Below are positions 37,989 to 52,170 of a stretch of DNA of 64,000 bases, one piece after another (within the stretch, counting starts at the first letter, position 1; each line of letters starts with the position of its first letter). Both the position numbers and the translations under genes were made by a program. The stretch comes from Silurus meridionalis (lineage: Eukaryota > Chordata > Actinopteri > Siluriformes > Siluridae), in the NCBI RefSeq assembly GCF_014805685.1, contig NC_060899.1, positions 13,492,954-13,556,953 on the forward strand. The letters run 5' to 3'. Under the pieces are notes generated by a model. That model was not told the DNA's origin, searched no databases, and saw only the letters and a program-made list of their open reading frames with translations.

Positions 37989-38005
37989 GGGTCATCCAGA
38001 GGTCA
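37989..38005 (+). promoter_or_regulatory. Second DR5 RARE
   Basis: GGGTCA-TCCAG-AGGTCA has two consensus RGGTCA half-sites separated by five bases, the DR5 geometry. Another GGGTCA half-site lies at 38024-38029, and TCAATAATCA between them is a homeodomain-type sequence. It is 3.85 kb from the first DR5. Confidence 0.5.
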
Positions 38006-39848
38006 CAGAGTCAATAATCACATGGGTCACACACTTCGAAGTCACTCACACCTGCATAGATATGTATGATGCGTTAGAAACGTCTAAACAAGCACTAACA
38101 CAACAACATCAGCCTCGTCACAAAGGTTAACACGTGAGTCCGAATGTCAAACATCGAAACCTAAAGATAGAGACGTGGAAAGAGCGGCGTAACCGCGTAG
38201 GTGTGCGTCACAACAGCACGTAATTGCTTTCGATCTCCTCCTGTGACACGCAGACATTCGGTTGATGCTTTTGCTGTGAATTTTCATTGACTGTGTACTA
38301 ATATCAGCTATAGCACAGCGCTGTTGAATAATCGATACGAATTGGTCATAGTGTGTTGATTTATTTTCTATAACAGACAGTGACTCGAATCGCAGGCTGA
38401 TATGAAAGTGTTACTGTTGCTATAGGAACAACTTGCTCCCAGGGACGGCATGTTAAATAATCGAACACTTAGAATAAACAGATTACAAAAACGTGTTTTT
38501 ATTTCACAAAGAAAAGAACTGATTTATTATTAATGGAAGGAGTCTCCAGTGCTAGTGGTTTGTAATGGTACATTTTCTCCTGCAGGGTTATTCTTCTGGA
38601 GATGGAAGTCTATGCTTTCTGGTTTCCAGGTAAAACATTTTTGTCTTGAAGAGAAAAAAAAAGAACGTCTGATGTGGTAATATCTGTTAACAGCTGATAT
38701 AAGTAATATCAGGAACTAACTTGTGTTGTGGAAAGTGTGTGAGACATGTTTTTGCCATTCTTTCCCAAAAAAAGTGTCAAGAATGTCTTGAATGTTGAAA
38801 AACCTCAATGTGAAATAACACAGCTCTATGCTTGGCTACAACTCCATCATCCAAGGCCCAATTATTGCTCTGTAATGCATTTTAAGTCTCCTTTTCGCAA
38901 GCTTGAGACAGACAGGGTTTTTTCCTCATTCCTGTCCTGACAGTGACATTTATGTTCATTTCCTCTCTGTCATCTCATCAGGCATCTGGAGAGGCTGGAT
39001 CCCCCTCTTGTTCTATTATTTCTCCATTGTGACAATCACACTAATGCAAATGGACATGCCAAGGGGACTGGGCTTTAGACAAACAAACAGAACGGACAGG
39101 AGGATGAAGTGACGCTCGGCCCGGTGGTCCCATGTGTTAGAAGCTCAAGGAAGCTTTGTCACAGGAGAGGCTGTGAGTAAGATTGTTACGCAGATGACCT
39201 AATCCACCACAATAAACGATTCTTCCTCTACACCCAGACGTGATCAAATCTTATTTTTTGGTATGTCATATTAAAAATATTTTTGCACTCTGAATTCCAT
39301 AATCTATGAAATCAAACTTTTAAATAAAATCAAAAATGAAATGAAGCTGTTTGTATATAATTTTAAAATGTGATTTGGTGCTTAATGCAGTAGTGATGGG
39401 GCAAAAAATACATTTGAAAATCTTCTGTATTAAGCCTGTCTCATGGAAAAGTGAAAGCAATCACAAAATAAGAATATACTCTCTGTAATTTACTGCAACC
39501 TTTGGAAGCAAAAGAAGAAATCCTGCGGTTTGTTTTATCTGGCCATTCTTTTGACATCTACAACCAATATAGAGACTCGGCATTTGCAAATGCTGCACTA
39601 TTATGAACGTTAAGTAGTTTTCCATAAGGACATTCATGATACAGTGACTTGTAGGACAGAAGCGTCCAGCTAGATATTTGCTGTGCAAATTTATAGCTTC
39701 TGGATGGGAATGCTTTATCACAGAAGAGACACTTTATTACAGAGGCACCATGAATAGCCCTAAAATTATATTGCTCAGGGATTTTCTTCGGCAATCAAGG
39801 CTTAAAAAATGTTTGAGAAAGGATCATCTCTAACACTATACACTTATA

Positions 39849-40293
39849 CAATATATGTCCAAATGTTTGTGGACATCTGACTGTCATACACATATATTTT
39901 TTTACTCTATCTGTCTCTAGCCTGCTGTAATTTTTGCTGTAATATTAGGATTTTGCCTTCCCTGGAATTACACCATGTGCTCCAGCATGACAGTACTCTT
40001 TTGTACAAAGCAAAGTCCATGGCAACACGATTTGTCAATGTTGGTGCGGAAAACCTTGGCTTTCACAGAGCCCTGACCTCAACCCCACTGAACAACTTTG
40101 GAATGTTGACTGAGTGCCTGATGACACTAACGCTCTTGTGATTGAATGGGGAAATTGATACAGCAAAATTTCCTAAATCTGGCGAGGGAAAGCCTGCATA
40201 ATAAGTCTTTATATTAAAACTGCATATGAATGCTTATGGTTTTGCAAAGCTTGTTGCAAAAATCAGGTGTCCAGATAGTTTTGGCAACATAGT
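39849..40293 (+). mobile_element. Tc1/mariner-like remnant, non-autonomous
   Basis: Terminal sequences are inverted: the left end has TATATGTCCAAATGTTTGTGGACA and the right end TCAGGTGTCCAGATAGTTTTGG, roughly reverse complements. Inside, 40072-40101 encodes PDLNPTEQLW, a decayed form of the Tc1 transposase signature PDLNPIEHLW, followed within three codons by a stop. At about 445 bp it is too short to be autonomous and is evidently an internally deleted relic. Confidence 0.75.
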
Positions 40294-41284
40294 AAAAGCT
40301 ATACCTATGCTATCAAGACCAAATCTTGCTTGAATTCAAGAAACAAAATAAATGAAATAAAGTTTAATCACATTATATCTATTTCAACATTGAAAAAATA
40401 TGAACATTTCTGAGATTTTTTTATCTGTTGTTTAATGAAATGACTTTAAAAAAGGAAAACAATAGGCTACATACGTAATGCTGTTTTACAGTAAGTGAAA
40501 ACAGAAACCAAACTTGTTTCATGTTAACTGTAACTCGAAACAGTAATAAATATCTTCTCATGCTTTAAAAGAAAAATACAACCGTTTGGGATGTGATGTT
40601 ATGCGCTTTAAATCCTTACATACACTATCACACACATCTAGGTGTATTATAATTAGGAAAAAAATCATTATACTCTAGCAAACAAACAAGCTTTTACTGC
40701 ACAGTACTTGTTGTACACACACCTGCACCTGCACAGATTTAGGCCACTTTGCTCTGTCAGTTATGAAGAAACGTGTGCATGTGTATTAGCTGAAGCAAGC
40801 TAAAAAGCATTTTTTTTGTTTTTATTTGCTGCCATTTCCAAAAGTCATTTTATGGGTCTATTTCTGGTCCATGGGTCTCTCCTCAGTCAAGCAACATAGT
40901 CGCCTGGTCTTGTGTGACTGAAAATAACTGCTCTGGAGCATTGCCAAGGTGGCCGCCAAGTGGATGGGCTTTACTAGAAGTACTTTGTTCTCAACCCACT
41001 GACCTCTAATGGCTATTTCTGTTTCCTGCCTCGGGAGTCTTATGTCCTATTCTAATGGTGAAGGAGCGGTATCGGTGATGTTCTTTCATTAAAAGCCAGG
41101 GTTGTACAGCATTGCTTTTACCACCCCACTGTAGACAATGAGCTTTGTATGATTGGTCTTTTAAAAATCAAGTCATACAGAATTGCATCCTGCGTTGTAA
41201 GCTGGAGCGTCACAGAAATCTAATACACACTCTTTCAGGTACTGGATTATTAGATTTTTTAAGCAATAATGATTCTGTAATATG

Positions 41285-41345
41285 CACTCTCTCTCTCTGT
41301 CTCTCTCTTTCTGTCTGTCTCCTTCCCTCTCTCTCTCTTGCTCAC
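41285..41345. repeat. (CT)n microsatellite, interrupted
   Basis: CT-rich run with TGTCTG interruptions. Confidence 0.85.
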
Positions 41346-44038
41346 ATACATACACATAACACACATACACTCCCCCAGGGCTTTGAGAGAGAGACTAGCT
41401 GCTGTTCCTGTAGACCTCCAGAGAGCACGGTGCTGTCCCTCCTCACCTCTCCGACAGAGGCAGACACTCCTACACCCGCCGAGGTCTTTAATCCGCCGCC
41501 CAAGTCCCATCGGCAAGGATCATTGAGCTAATTAATAACGTGGCACAGAGAGGGATGGGAGTCATTAAGAAGGCGCGGCTGCACTCTACTTCACTCCCTC
41601 CTCTTCTCTCTTTTCCTCCTACAGCCTGCACAAGGGTTTATGGGGAAGGTGGGGGGAAAGTCTGCAGACGCAGAGTTTTGCTTCAACACACAAGCCTCTA
41701 AGGCATAATTCAGTGGAAAAAAAAACACACAACTCACAACACAAACAGGAGGCGCACATGCCCAGCGATCCAACCAAGACATGTACATGTATTAATGAAA
41801 CAATAGTGATTTTTTCAATTTTTCTTTAATGCATGTCCTTGTTAGCAGACCGGAAAACATCAGTATCACAATTAGGAGTACAAGTACACAAGGTCCTTGC
41901 AGGGGCATTAAAAGGTTTATTACTCTGCCACTAGCCTTGTTTTGAACACATTGACTTGACTGTCAATGTAACTGGCTAAGAGGACGCCTCAGTCATTTAC
42001 AGACTTAAGACGCTTATTCATGATCAGCAAAGGTACAATTAATGAATGCTAATTATTACTGTGATGTTGCTGCAACACAGTAAAATAAACACGTGCTATT
42101 GTGTCTGCTTAGCATGACTTCAAAATATCACAAATCTCTAATTCCTGTTGCTACGCTGCGTGTTTGTATATTGTATATTGGGACCTGAAAATAGCTCTTC
42201 CTCCATTGTAAACAGAAAGTCACATGTTTGCTATGTTACAGATCAGGGATCATGTAATTGCTTAGGAAAAAAGATAAACTGGGTTCAGAAAGACACAAAG
42301 GCTACTATTTTTTGTTTAGAGCTATGTAATGTACAGTACACGCGGTATTACATGCTCACAAAAAAATACGTTTGTGTTTGAGACCATTCATATGTTTATT
42401 GCAAAAAAAATTTATTTTAAAATGCTAAATAGTCTTGTTGTTGCCAGTCAAGTTACCTTAGTAGTAATATCCAGTAGTAATGTTTGCAGATAGACCTTAA
42501 GATATAGTCATGGCATTTTTTTATAATGCATGGATTTTTCCTTAATTAGTGAGAGAGAAAAGAGAGAACAAAGGGATGAGCACACTCGTAGTGGCTGTGC
42601 ACACAATGGGATTTTCTGCAGGGACAAAAATATAAATGATCTCCAACAACACATGCTCACCTTTTTCAATATCATATTAATGAGAAAGATTATGTGAAGA
42701 ATTCATGGAGATGCTGGTGCAAATCCTGGACTCAAAACTCCTGAATGCTGGACAAACCCTAAAGCTCAGCTGTAGGTTGTGATTTAAAGATCAGCGGACG
42801 GCAAACAGCATTTTGGGTAATGGAGGAAACCGTTTAAGTGACAATAAAGCATCTTGTATGTGAAAGAGACAAGTCAAAATTTAATTCAATATTAAATTGT
42901 GGCTGTAACATGCATTTTTGAATATGCAAGTCGTTTTTTCTTTAAGCAGGTAAATCATCTGTGCCCATGGTCCTCCAAGACTGCAAACATTAAAAAACGC
43001 TTGACTCATTCAAGCACGAATTGCTTCTCTCACATTATTTATGCAGGAATATAGAAAAAACCAAGCCAGACATATGAGAAGACAGACAGAGAACGAAAAA
43101 AAACCCAGCCGTCTGAGAGGCAGATAGACAGACACCAAGACTGATAGCCATCAAAAGAAAAATTGAGTGAGATGAACGTATAGAGCGAGCAAGCACTTAG
43201 TGTAAAAGGCAGCTCTTGCTAATGAAAGGAAACAAGAGCAGCAATTAGTAGTGTAAACAAAGCACTGTGAGAGGACAGGCCAGATCTGCTCTCTCTCCCC
43301 TGACAGCCGGGCTACTAACAGGCAGCAGTGAAACTAATTGGAATAACCAGGAACTGAGACAGAATCGATGAGAGCACGGGCAAGCTAGCAGGCAGATTAT
43401 TCACCAGTCGGCACCAGAACCCTGGGGACCGGCACATCAGCAGCGAGGCTAAGGAGTGACGTGTGGCCAAAGCAATGAGAAAGACAGCAACTTCTGTGCT
43501 CAGATGTGTCAAACAAGCTGACACAGATACTCACAAAAACACATACCCAGATCTGGAATCAATTCTGATACTTTGTTACAGATGTGGATCTAGGTTCACA
43601 CACACTCAACGAAAACCTGCACAGTTCTGAATCACGGCAACTGAGTAATGGTTAGACTTCCCCAGTGTGACCCAGAGATAATAATCCTACACTTACAACA
43701 TCCTCATCCGGTCATAAAGACAAGCTTTCATAAAAATGAAAGCAGCATGAGTAGCGTTCTGAATAATATTACGTTCCCTAATTGATGTATTCAGGACCAG
43801 GCTGTGGAGAAACCGGGATGTGATCCAATGCGAGGAGAAAATCGGATCGTTGTAATGGCTCAGGCATTTTCAGCCACACATGGAAATCGTTCTGTGTGGT
43901 TCTCTAAAACTGTACAAATGGTGTTCTCCTTCTGCAGCTAGTACAGGAAACAGGCAGCCTTTTTGCCCTCAACTTTCATTAATAGTGATGAGGAAATCAT
44001 TAGCAAGTCTAGAGCAATTTCCATTAGCAGCTATAAGA

Positions 44039-44072
44039 CACACACACACACACACAGACACACACACACACA
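44039..44072. repeat. (CA)n microsatellite
   Basis: CA run with one GACA interruption. Confidence 0.93.
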
Positions 44073-45049
44073 AGCTTCCTCTTACTCTCTGAATGCCAGT
44101 GCATTACTACCATCTCACTCATTGACAGAGCTGCCAGTCACTGCCCAGATGGATGCCTCTCTAGGGAGGACTCCTGATCCTCAGCATTGACTTATTTTGT
44201 TTTGCTGATCTAACCACCTCTGAACCCAGAGCTGAGGTGAAAGGGAGTGATAAGTTATCGTGCACTTGGTTTATTTCACATTAAGCCTAAATCTTGCGAC
44301 ATGACATGACATCAGGGTGTGGAATGCACAATATTTTGCAGCCTTGACATAGTGCAGAAACACACAGACAACGCAGTATGGTAAAGCTACCAATATAATG
44401 CATGATACAATAACTAATATAAATCTAAAACAATTAATGCCTTGTTTTTATACCCTCAATATACAAACAAGGATTGTGTTAACAGTAAACTTGCAATTTG
44501 AGTGACAGCCGAGGAGATTTATCTTTTTATTGGGTTCTGTGTGAAGCAGCCTACTCTAACACTAATAGTAAAAACTATTATAGAAATAATAGTAAATATA
44601 GTAATAGTAAATAGTAGAAAACTGACTCAAGCTAGCTCTATTCAATTCCACATACTAGCACACCAAACAAGACATGAGCAGATCCTAGAATATCACTACT
44701 TTCCAAACTAGTGTTGTATCAAGAGGTTCGATTTTTCCACAACAATTCTGTATCCTACTTGGAATTCTTTAAAACATGAGTTTAATATACCTAATGTGAA
44801 TAAGAAGATGCAGGATCGAGGGGAAAAATGCCTACAGTCTCTTGTTCCTTCACATAAACCTATTAAGGAAGGGAGTTTATCTGAATAATAATGTTTAACA
44901 AAAGAATATTTTTTTCATGTAACAAGTGTAAGAAAAGAGAGCTCCAGTACTTTGCAGTCAGTTTAATATTAATAATAATGGCTTTTGGTATATGTTGATA
45001 CACTGCTCCTTTTGGGAACAGCCCTAATAATGGTGATTTGTTCACATTC

Positions 45050-45092
45050 CATTCAACTCAGAAAGTGGGAATTTCAACTCAGAAAGTGGGAA
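45050..45092. repeat. Short tandem duplication
   Basis: TTCAACTCAGAAAGTGGGAA occurs twice in immediate succession. Confidence 0.85.
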
Positions 45093-47097
45093 AAGTGCAA
45101 CAGAACGCCATTCATTGCTAGATTTCTAACTTGTAAACATTCATTGTGCTTTTTATTATTATTTTTCAAGATAAATAACTGTTTTTAGGACAAGTGTTAT
45201 GAAGTTGAGAAAATGTTTGTGTTTATATGGGCCTACTGTTGGTCTGTTATAGACACTTAATAATTATTTACAGCGTAGGTACTTGTATAGTGAGGTATAT
45301 AGTGTCATGCATTGAAAAATAAATACCAAGCAATAGCAAGAAACATAGTAAAACTTGAATAAACATAGCGATTTCTATCAATGGGAAATTTGTACCTGAA
45401 GAAAGAGATAAAAATCAATAAAGGGACACAGAATTGGCTTTGTGTAGAAATTCGGGAATTGGGATGTCGCATTTCACCATTCTTTACGAATTCCACAACA
45501 CTGACGGTGATGTCGCATAAATGTCAGAACATACAGAGTTACACCTTTATCGCTAAACGCTCTACTTTTTAGGATATTAAAACGCATAGTTGAGTCAGCG
45601 TTATAGATAATACAACCTGCCATGCTCGCCGAGAGAAAACACGAGCACGGGCTTGGTTAGCGAGCATAGCTGCTCGACAAACGACAATATTGCTTTGTGA
45701 TTCTCTAATAATGTACAGACCTTTCAGCTGTGCGTATCCATTTAATCCGAACATGGAATAATTGTTATTCGCTCTAGTTTGCAGTCTACACAGATGGGGA
45801 GATAAAACTGGGTTTTGGCTGAGGCAAGCCGCTTTCATTTGTCATACTTTCGAGCTCTGAGCAGTGAAATGCTTTGTTTTCAGAAGACGACCAAATATCA
45901 AGTCTGACTTTTTTGTTTGGAATTCAGCTTTGTTTTGTTCTGCACTGTGGTGAGTTAATAGTTAAAAAATGAAACAAATGAACAGAGAAGCCAAACGAGA
46001 CTGAGAAATGCAAAATGACTGGGACAATTAAGAGCATGGGAGTAAGTCTGAGAGACAGACAGACCCAGTGCAAGTCTGCAGTTAACAAAAAGCTTCATTT
46101 AGTAGAAGTTCCTGGCAACAGAAAGCCTGTCAAGCTGCACAGCCTCATTGGAAATGCATTTACCAACCACCTCATGCCAATGGAGGACATTTTGGGTTTT
46201 TTTTGTTTTTTTTGGAAACTGAAAGTTTATTGCTTGGATGAACTCCGAAAACAGAAAATGTGCCCCCGATGTGTTCCCTGTGCTTTCAGTCTCCCCAGTT
46301 CAGTACGCCTCAGAGTGTTTCAGGCCTTTGATCAGTAACCCTAACCAGAGTAACATTTGTATTGTACTAATGACTTCCTGTTGCTTGTCACATGCTGCTT
46401 TTTGGTTAGTTTCTGCTTCCTGGTGTGTGTGCGCCCCTCCCCCCCCATCTCCAGATTTGAGCAGTTGAGTGAAAGAGGCTGGCTTTATTTTGTCAGTCAT
46501 GTTCACCCTCACTCTCGATGGTGTTAACAGTCACTAGATCACACAGCGAACAGCTAATCAGGAACAGCTCAGAGGCACTTCAAGACACCTCGCTTTGAAG
46601 GACATGGAGAATGGTAGCAGGGCGTTAAGTGCTCCTCATTATCTTAAACACACTCTTTCATTTCGCCATGCACCATTCCCACTTTCATGATGAAAAAAAA
46701 AGAAGGAAATTGTTTGTTTAAGGCCACGTCCCTGTACAGGAGGATTTTAATCACAGACAATCATTAAAAAAGCAGCTGCATGCTCAACTGAACCTTGCAT
46801 CTGAATCGGAAAACATATATACTACATTTTATACATCAAACAATAACTTTTTTTTAATTGCACAAAAGTTAGAGGAGTTAATGAATCAAGTAAAGCAAAT
46901 CATTTTGTTTTGTATAGCTTTCTCCAAATGAACAATTTAGGGTGAAGCTAATGTTCAAATGAAATGATTTCACTCAGCATATAAATAAAAAAATAATTAC
47001 ATTAATTAATTTATTAATTCATATTAGTGGACACTTTTTCAAGATATCAGTATTTTGGGCTACATTTCGGTTAATTTTTATTCAACTAAAATCGTTC

Positions 47098-47245
47098 AGG
47101 GCTGCCGGAGGTCCTGGGGACACTGAGTCCAGCCCGGGAACGCTGAGTCCTTTCTGGGGACACTGAGTCCAGCCTGAACACAGTGAGTCCATCCTGGGAA
47201 CACTGAATGTGAGACAGGGATACAAAGAGTGTGAGACAGGGATAC
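47098..47245. repeat. Imperfect minisatellite
   Basis: Variants of GGGGACACTGAGTCCAGCC repeat about five times with a period near 22 bp, followed by two copies of GTGTGAGACAGGGATACAA. Confidence 0.8.
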
Positions 47246-47329
47246 AACTTGAATGGAATGCCCCACCTATACCGACAAACAAACACGCACACTCACACAT
47301 ATTTAGAGTCACATATTTTATCTCCTGGT

Positions 47330-47455
47330 ACGTTTTTTTAGGGTGAAAGGAAATAGCAAAACCTGGAGGAAACCCACATGTACAAAGGAGCATGTGAAAA
47401 ATTTTACACACACTCACCGAAGCTCAGGATCAATCCAGGGACCCTGGGAAGGCCA
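47330..47455. repeat. Fragment of a common fish interspersed repeat
   Basis: CTGGAGGAAACCCACATG, a spacer, then CTCAGGATCAATCCAGGGACC resemble a motif pair dispersed across many teleost genomes. The class is not identified. Confidence 0.4.
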
Positions 47456-50302
47456 CTTTCTATACTACTGATAGACCCTACATTTCTATCTGCTAAATTA
47501 TTAGTAAATAGCAGTTCTTTAAATATATAAAAATGTTAAATAGGTGACAAACAAGTCGAACAAATCACTTTTATCTGTACAGTTTCCTCCAAATGAATCC
47601 ATTACTGCAGTTCAAATCAGATCGGATTAGATTTCTGTGATCTGTAACCGCAGCAAATACATATAGTATCATTATATTCAAATGTTTGCACTGTATTCTT
47701 ACTAGTATTGATTTTTATTACCCAAAAAAACCTTTGTTTGATAATAAAAAATTTGAGACCTAAATGTCAGATAAACAAATGAATCCCCCAAATATCTCTC
47801 ACACCTCAAAACAGACCTTCTTCACAGAGCAACATGAGAATTATTGGACTATTTTCTTTCAAACGGCAATGAAAATTATTCCACAACCCACAGGCCTCAT
47901 TATTCACGAGTAGAAATGGGACACCTGTTTTTTTCTAACAATAGTAGTTATCGTGAAACTACCTTAAAAATAATTGTAAAAAAAAAAAAAACGAAGCAAG
48001 GATTAATTTTTTTACTTTTGGCACCTGCTGTGCCATCAATCATCCCTTGAGCTTCCTGTGATCCTGCCACCTTCCTCTGAGGCTACATCCTAAAATGCAT
48101 CCTACCACCCTAAAAAGTGGCCCTGATCTGTTTGGGGACTACAAACCAATGTTTGGTTTTGGAATGTGGATGTGGTGTGTTTTGTGTACACAGCTCCACC
48201 TACTGGGTCTTGGGGACACAGCAAGTGAAAAATTCCTGACAGCTCATTATTTGGAATTGTAGAAAAGACACTTGGGTGCTGGTATAACCTCTGGAGACCC
48301 AAACTATAATTGTGTGCTTTGTAATTGCTGCACCATTTTCTGTTTATTAGCATCCGAGAACTATGGGAATTGATCGATGTATCCAAACAGAAAGAAGTTT
48401 GGAAGGGGCGATAAAAAAGTAATACCCAGCTGCCTTCATATGAGCGTCTCTACTAGGATTAATACCCAAAGTAGTTCGGAGAAAATGTGATCTCCTGATC
48501 TGCTGATATGAGGATTGTATCGTTTCATAAAGATAGGGAAGCACTATGTGACTTTGTGGACTGGAGAAAAAAAAAGAAAAAAGAACAATACTTTTTACAC
48601 ATATGCACAGTCTGGAGTGGAAAACAATGGCAAGGTATTAAAAAAATGGCGTAAGGGAATCTTTGCTTTCTATCAAAGGAAGAAGGGGTACATTTAATCT
48701 TAAGTGGAGTGTGTTTAATGGCCTCCTGCGTTGGCACGTTGTGTGAAGCACCTTGCCGTGTTGATTCATCTGGAGGTAGAGTGGATCATCAAAGCATGAG
48801 GCGAAGGAGATTGGAGCTGTCGAACATCAAAAGCCATCTGACAGGCCGCTCATGCTTCTGTGGGACACTGATAACCCAATCCATCATATCTGTTTGCCAA
48901 GACAGAAGAAGATAAAGGAGAGGAAAAGAAAAAAACAAAGAAACAAAGTGGGTTCTGTAAGACATAATTAATAGTGAGTTGCATTTTCTTTTTTTTTTTT
49001 TCGAAACTCCACCTGGTTTGAACGTGGTGGCCTGAGGTGCTTGGCAAGTCTGTTCAGAACCAAAACATGTGGATAACATTGCAGAAGAGCTTGCAGCGTT
49101 TTTCATCTTTCTCTCTCTCAATCTCTCACTCTTTCCTTTATTCAACCTTTTTTTCCCCTCCTAGTTTCCCAGTGTCACCGTTAAAAAAAATCATTCATCA
49201 GATTTTGATATATGAAAAACGTCCCTTGTATAAATACAACATAATATAAAACAAAGCCAGCTACAGGACTGGCAAATTGCTGTTGGATTTCCTTCCAGGA
49301 TTTGCCCTGAATTATTACACCAAAGACAGTGTCAATATTTGAGCTTCAAATCTTTTCTGGAGAACTGGTTATGAAAGTATTTAATAAAAACAGTGATCTG
49401 GATCAGATATTGCCAACTGGTGCAAGAGCTTCTAGTAAAGATCAGTGATAAAAACTTGATGGTTGGTCTGATCCATGAGGAGAATAAACAAGTCTGCATC
49501 CGTGATGTCCTCTGGAATTAATCTAGCTTTAAATTGGACATAATGTATAATCTAAAAAAAGTAGATGAATTTGACGTTGGTTCTAACAGAAAGAGTCTGA
49601 TCTGGCCATGTGCTTCGAATGTATCATCTTTAATTAAGCAAATAGTTCAGATCTACAATCTACAAGTGCTGACATGTGAGATCTGATATTAAAAGCTAAA
49701 GCTCTAGTCAGACTTGGTAGAGGAAATGGAAGCGCAGATCTTGATAGGGAAAAGTTAATCTGATCTAAAGTCCGATCCGAAAGAAAAGATGGATCAGTGT
49801 ATGGATGCTCGCCGAAAAAAGTCAGGGACGCTCACACAGTCTTGAGCAGTTGCCATGGCAGCAGTATAACCCAGTATAACCCCCCACCACCCACCCCCAA
49901 ATAACCCCCCCTCCCTCGAGTGACCTGCCGCTGAACCGGGGCTCGAGGCAGAGGTCGATGCCTCAGAGCGAAAGAGTGACAGTGAAGGATGACACCGGCA
50001 CAGAATGAGAAAGAGTCAGTCGCACCACACAGATGGAAAGAAGTGAGAGAGCAGGGGTTAAAAAAAAAAATAACAAGAGACAAGAGCAAATTTAATTACA
50101 ATCAATGAAAGGGTCTTCACCAAAGAAAGAGAGAGGGAAAAAGAGCAAAACAATGGACTGCAGCCTGTGTGGAATTAAAGCAAAATATAACTCTGAGTCG
50201 CATCCTACATGGCCAAATTAAAAAAGCTGTCTTGCCTGAGGCTGGTGAAGAAAAGATTACTCCCATGTGTCAATTGATGTCTGTACTTGATATTGATCAT
50301 GT

Positions 50303-50365
50303 CACACACACACACACATGCACACACACATACCCGCACACCCACTCATGTAATGTGTATGTATG

Positions 50366-50420
<55 letters not shown>
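50303..50420. repeat. (CA)n...(GT)n microsatellite pair, inverted
   Basis: CA-rich run at about 50303-50342 and GT run at 50370-50420 separated by about 25 bp. The two are reverse complements and could pair. Confidence 0.93.
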
Positions 50421-50424
<4 letters not shown>

Positions 50425-50478
50425 TTCTTGTCTGGCCCTGTTCAAATGTGTGTTTGTCGAGCGTAGATATGGACATAG

Positions 50479-50501
50479 AGGTCAACCTTTGAGGTTGACC
50501 T
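50479..50501. promoter_or_regulatory. Perfect 10-bp inverted repeat containing nuclear-receptor half-sites
   Basis: AGGTCAACCT and AGGTTGACCT are exact reverse complements separated by TTG. Each arm carries an AGGTCA half-site. The symmetry is perfect over 20 paired bases, suggesting a receptor-dimer site or a small hairpin. Confidence 0.4.
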
Positions 50502-50829
50502 TTCAGGCTGCACTTTCAAGGGACAAAACAGATGAGTCAGTGTCATTCATGTAGCATTACACATGATCTTCTCACCTGAGAAATCATAGGAATGTAGTCA
50601 AATGTGATCGTAGCTTCTGCCGTGCTTATAAATAACAATATTAATATTAGCAACCAAAAAAATGTGCAAGACATAAAGAAAAACAGACAATAAGACCAAA
50701 ACCCAGGTTTTTTTTTTTTTACAAGATGGACTACCTACCACGTGCAAATCAGTTAGTTCTGACACATTTGGGCCTAATGGACACTCACGTGCTCAGGGAC
50801 TTTAAAGCCAAAGATACTGGTCCAGCTGG

Positions 50830-50842
50830 CTCCCTCTACTGG
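50830..50842 (-). promoter_or_regulatory. Candidate CTCF core motif
   Basis: The minus strand reads CCAGTAGAGGGAG, one mismatch from the CTCF core CCASYAGRKGGCR. Weak on its own. Confidence 0.2.
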
Positions 50843-51359
50843 TACTAATTCTGTTTACTACAGGGAAAAGATCAGTCCTCCAACCCAAAAAATCCAACAA
50901 AAAGCTCTTCTGTGCTCAGAAATTGGCATTGATAATGTAGACTTGAAAAGGATAAAGCAAACTAATGAATTAATAAATCTATTGGTTAAATAAATAAACT
51001 AACAATAATATATACATATGCAGCTTTATATTGATGCACATTTTCAAAAATATTATAGCTTTTACATTGGAACATGTACATAACTTTTATATCATCATAA
51101 ACAAATAAAAAAGTGTTGTTTTCATAATTGTTATGGTTTTCTGTGAGAAAATGTGAGAGTGAGAAAGAATTATACACATATATACATATATAATAAATAT
51201 ATAACTATAATTATATAACTATATAATCATAACTATAATATATATATATTCTTTCTTACTTTATATTTTTAAAAATTTGCATATAAACCTGCAGTCTGGC
51301 TGGAGGAGCTGCTTAATAGAATAGTAATCAATATTAATCTTCTAACCAATCAAGTGGGC

Positions 51360-52170
51360 GAGAGCGCTAGGGGTGTAACCATCCAACGATTTGGATCAAT
51401 AGCTCGAATGAAATGAATCGATGCAACAATCATAAATCAATTACTAAAGATCATTAGCAAAACAAAAAAAAAAGTCAAACAACTAATGTGTAAAACATAA
51501 TTCATATTTTTTTAAACTGATTGCCAGATTGGGAGCAAAATCCATCACATTTTGATCATTTTGCAGCAGATTCCTTTGCATTGTGAAATATTGTATTGAA
51601 TCCTTGTAAAGCAGAAGCGTATTAGATCATATATAACCGAGTCAGCTGTATTGTCAAAAATTGAATCATTGCCTTAGAAATGTAATTGTATCATATTGCT
51701 TGTATTGTATCACGTGCCATTAAATTGTATTACATTCAGTGGTATAAATAGTTGGCCTTTAGTATACTTCGAACTCTATCTAATCTATCCATCAATTCAT
51801 CTATAGATTAAATAGTACTGAAATATTATAGCAGCTCAGAATTATCATCAAATTATTACTTTATAAATCAAAATTAAATCATAATCACATGGTATCATAG
51901 TGTTTGTTAACATATCATATTGCATTATTTGGTCTCGAATCACATCTTTGACATCAGATATGAAATTGCTGCCTTGACTCAAAATCTAGTTTCATATGGT
52001 AGTAAATCCTATCGTATAGGATTCAGGGATATCATTAAGAATCATTGACTTATAAAACAAAAACTTATTGTATCATATGGTATATTAATTAGTTGCGTAT
52101 CTAATGGTATCATATCAGATTCAGAAGTAATATCCAAATATCAATGGTACCTTATACATCAAATTGTATT
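51360..52170. repeat. AT-rich degenerate repeat region (ATCATAT/TTGTATC motifs)
   Basis: Short variants of TATCATAT, ATTGTATC and AATCGAT recur throughout. The opening GGGGTGTAACCATCCAACGATTTGG resembles a dispersed fish repeat whose family I cannot name. Confidence 0.4.

Noticed and set aside
41380..41600. GC-richer stretch that might be an exon
   Set aside because: Frames across it show no known domain and lack matching splice signals. It may be a conserved non-coding segment, but that cannot be shown from one sequence.
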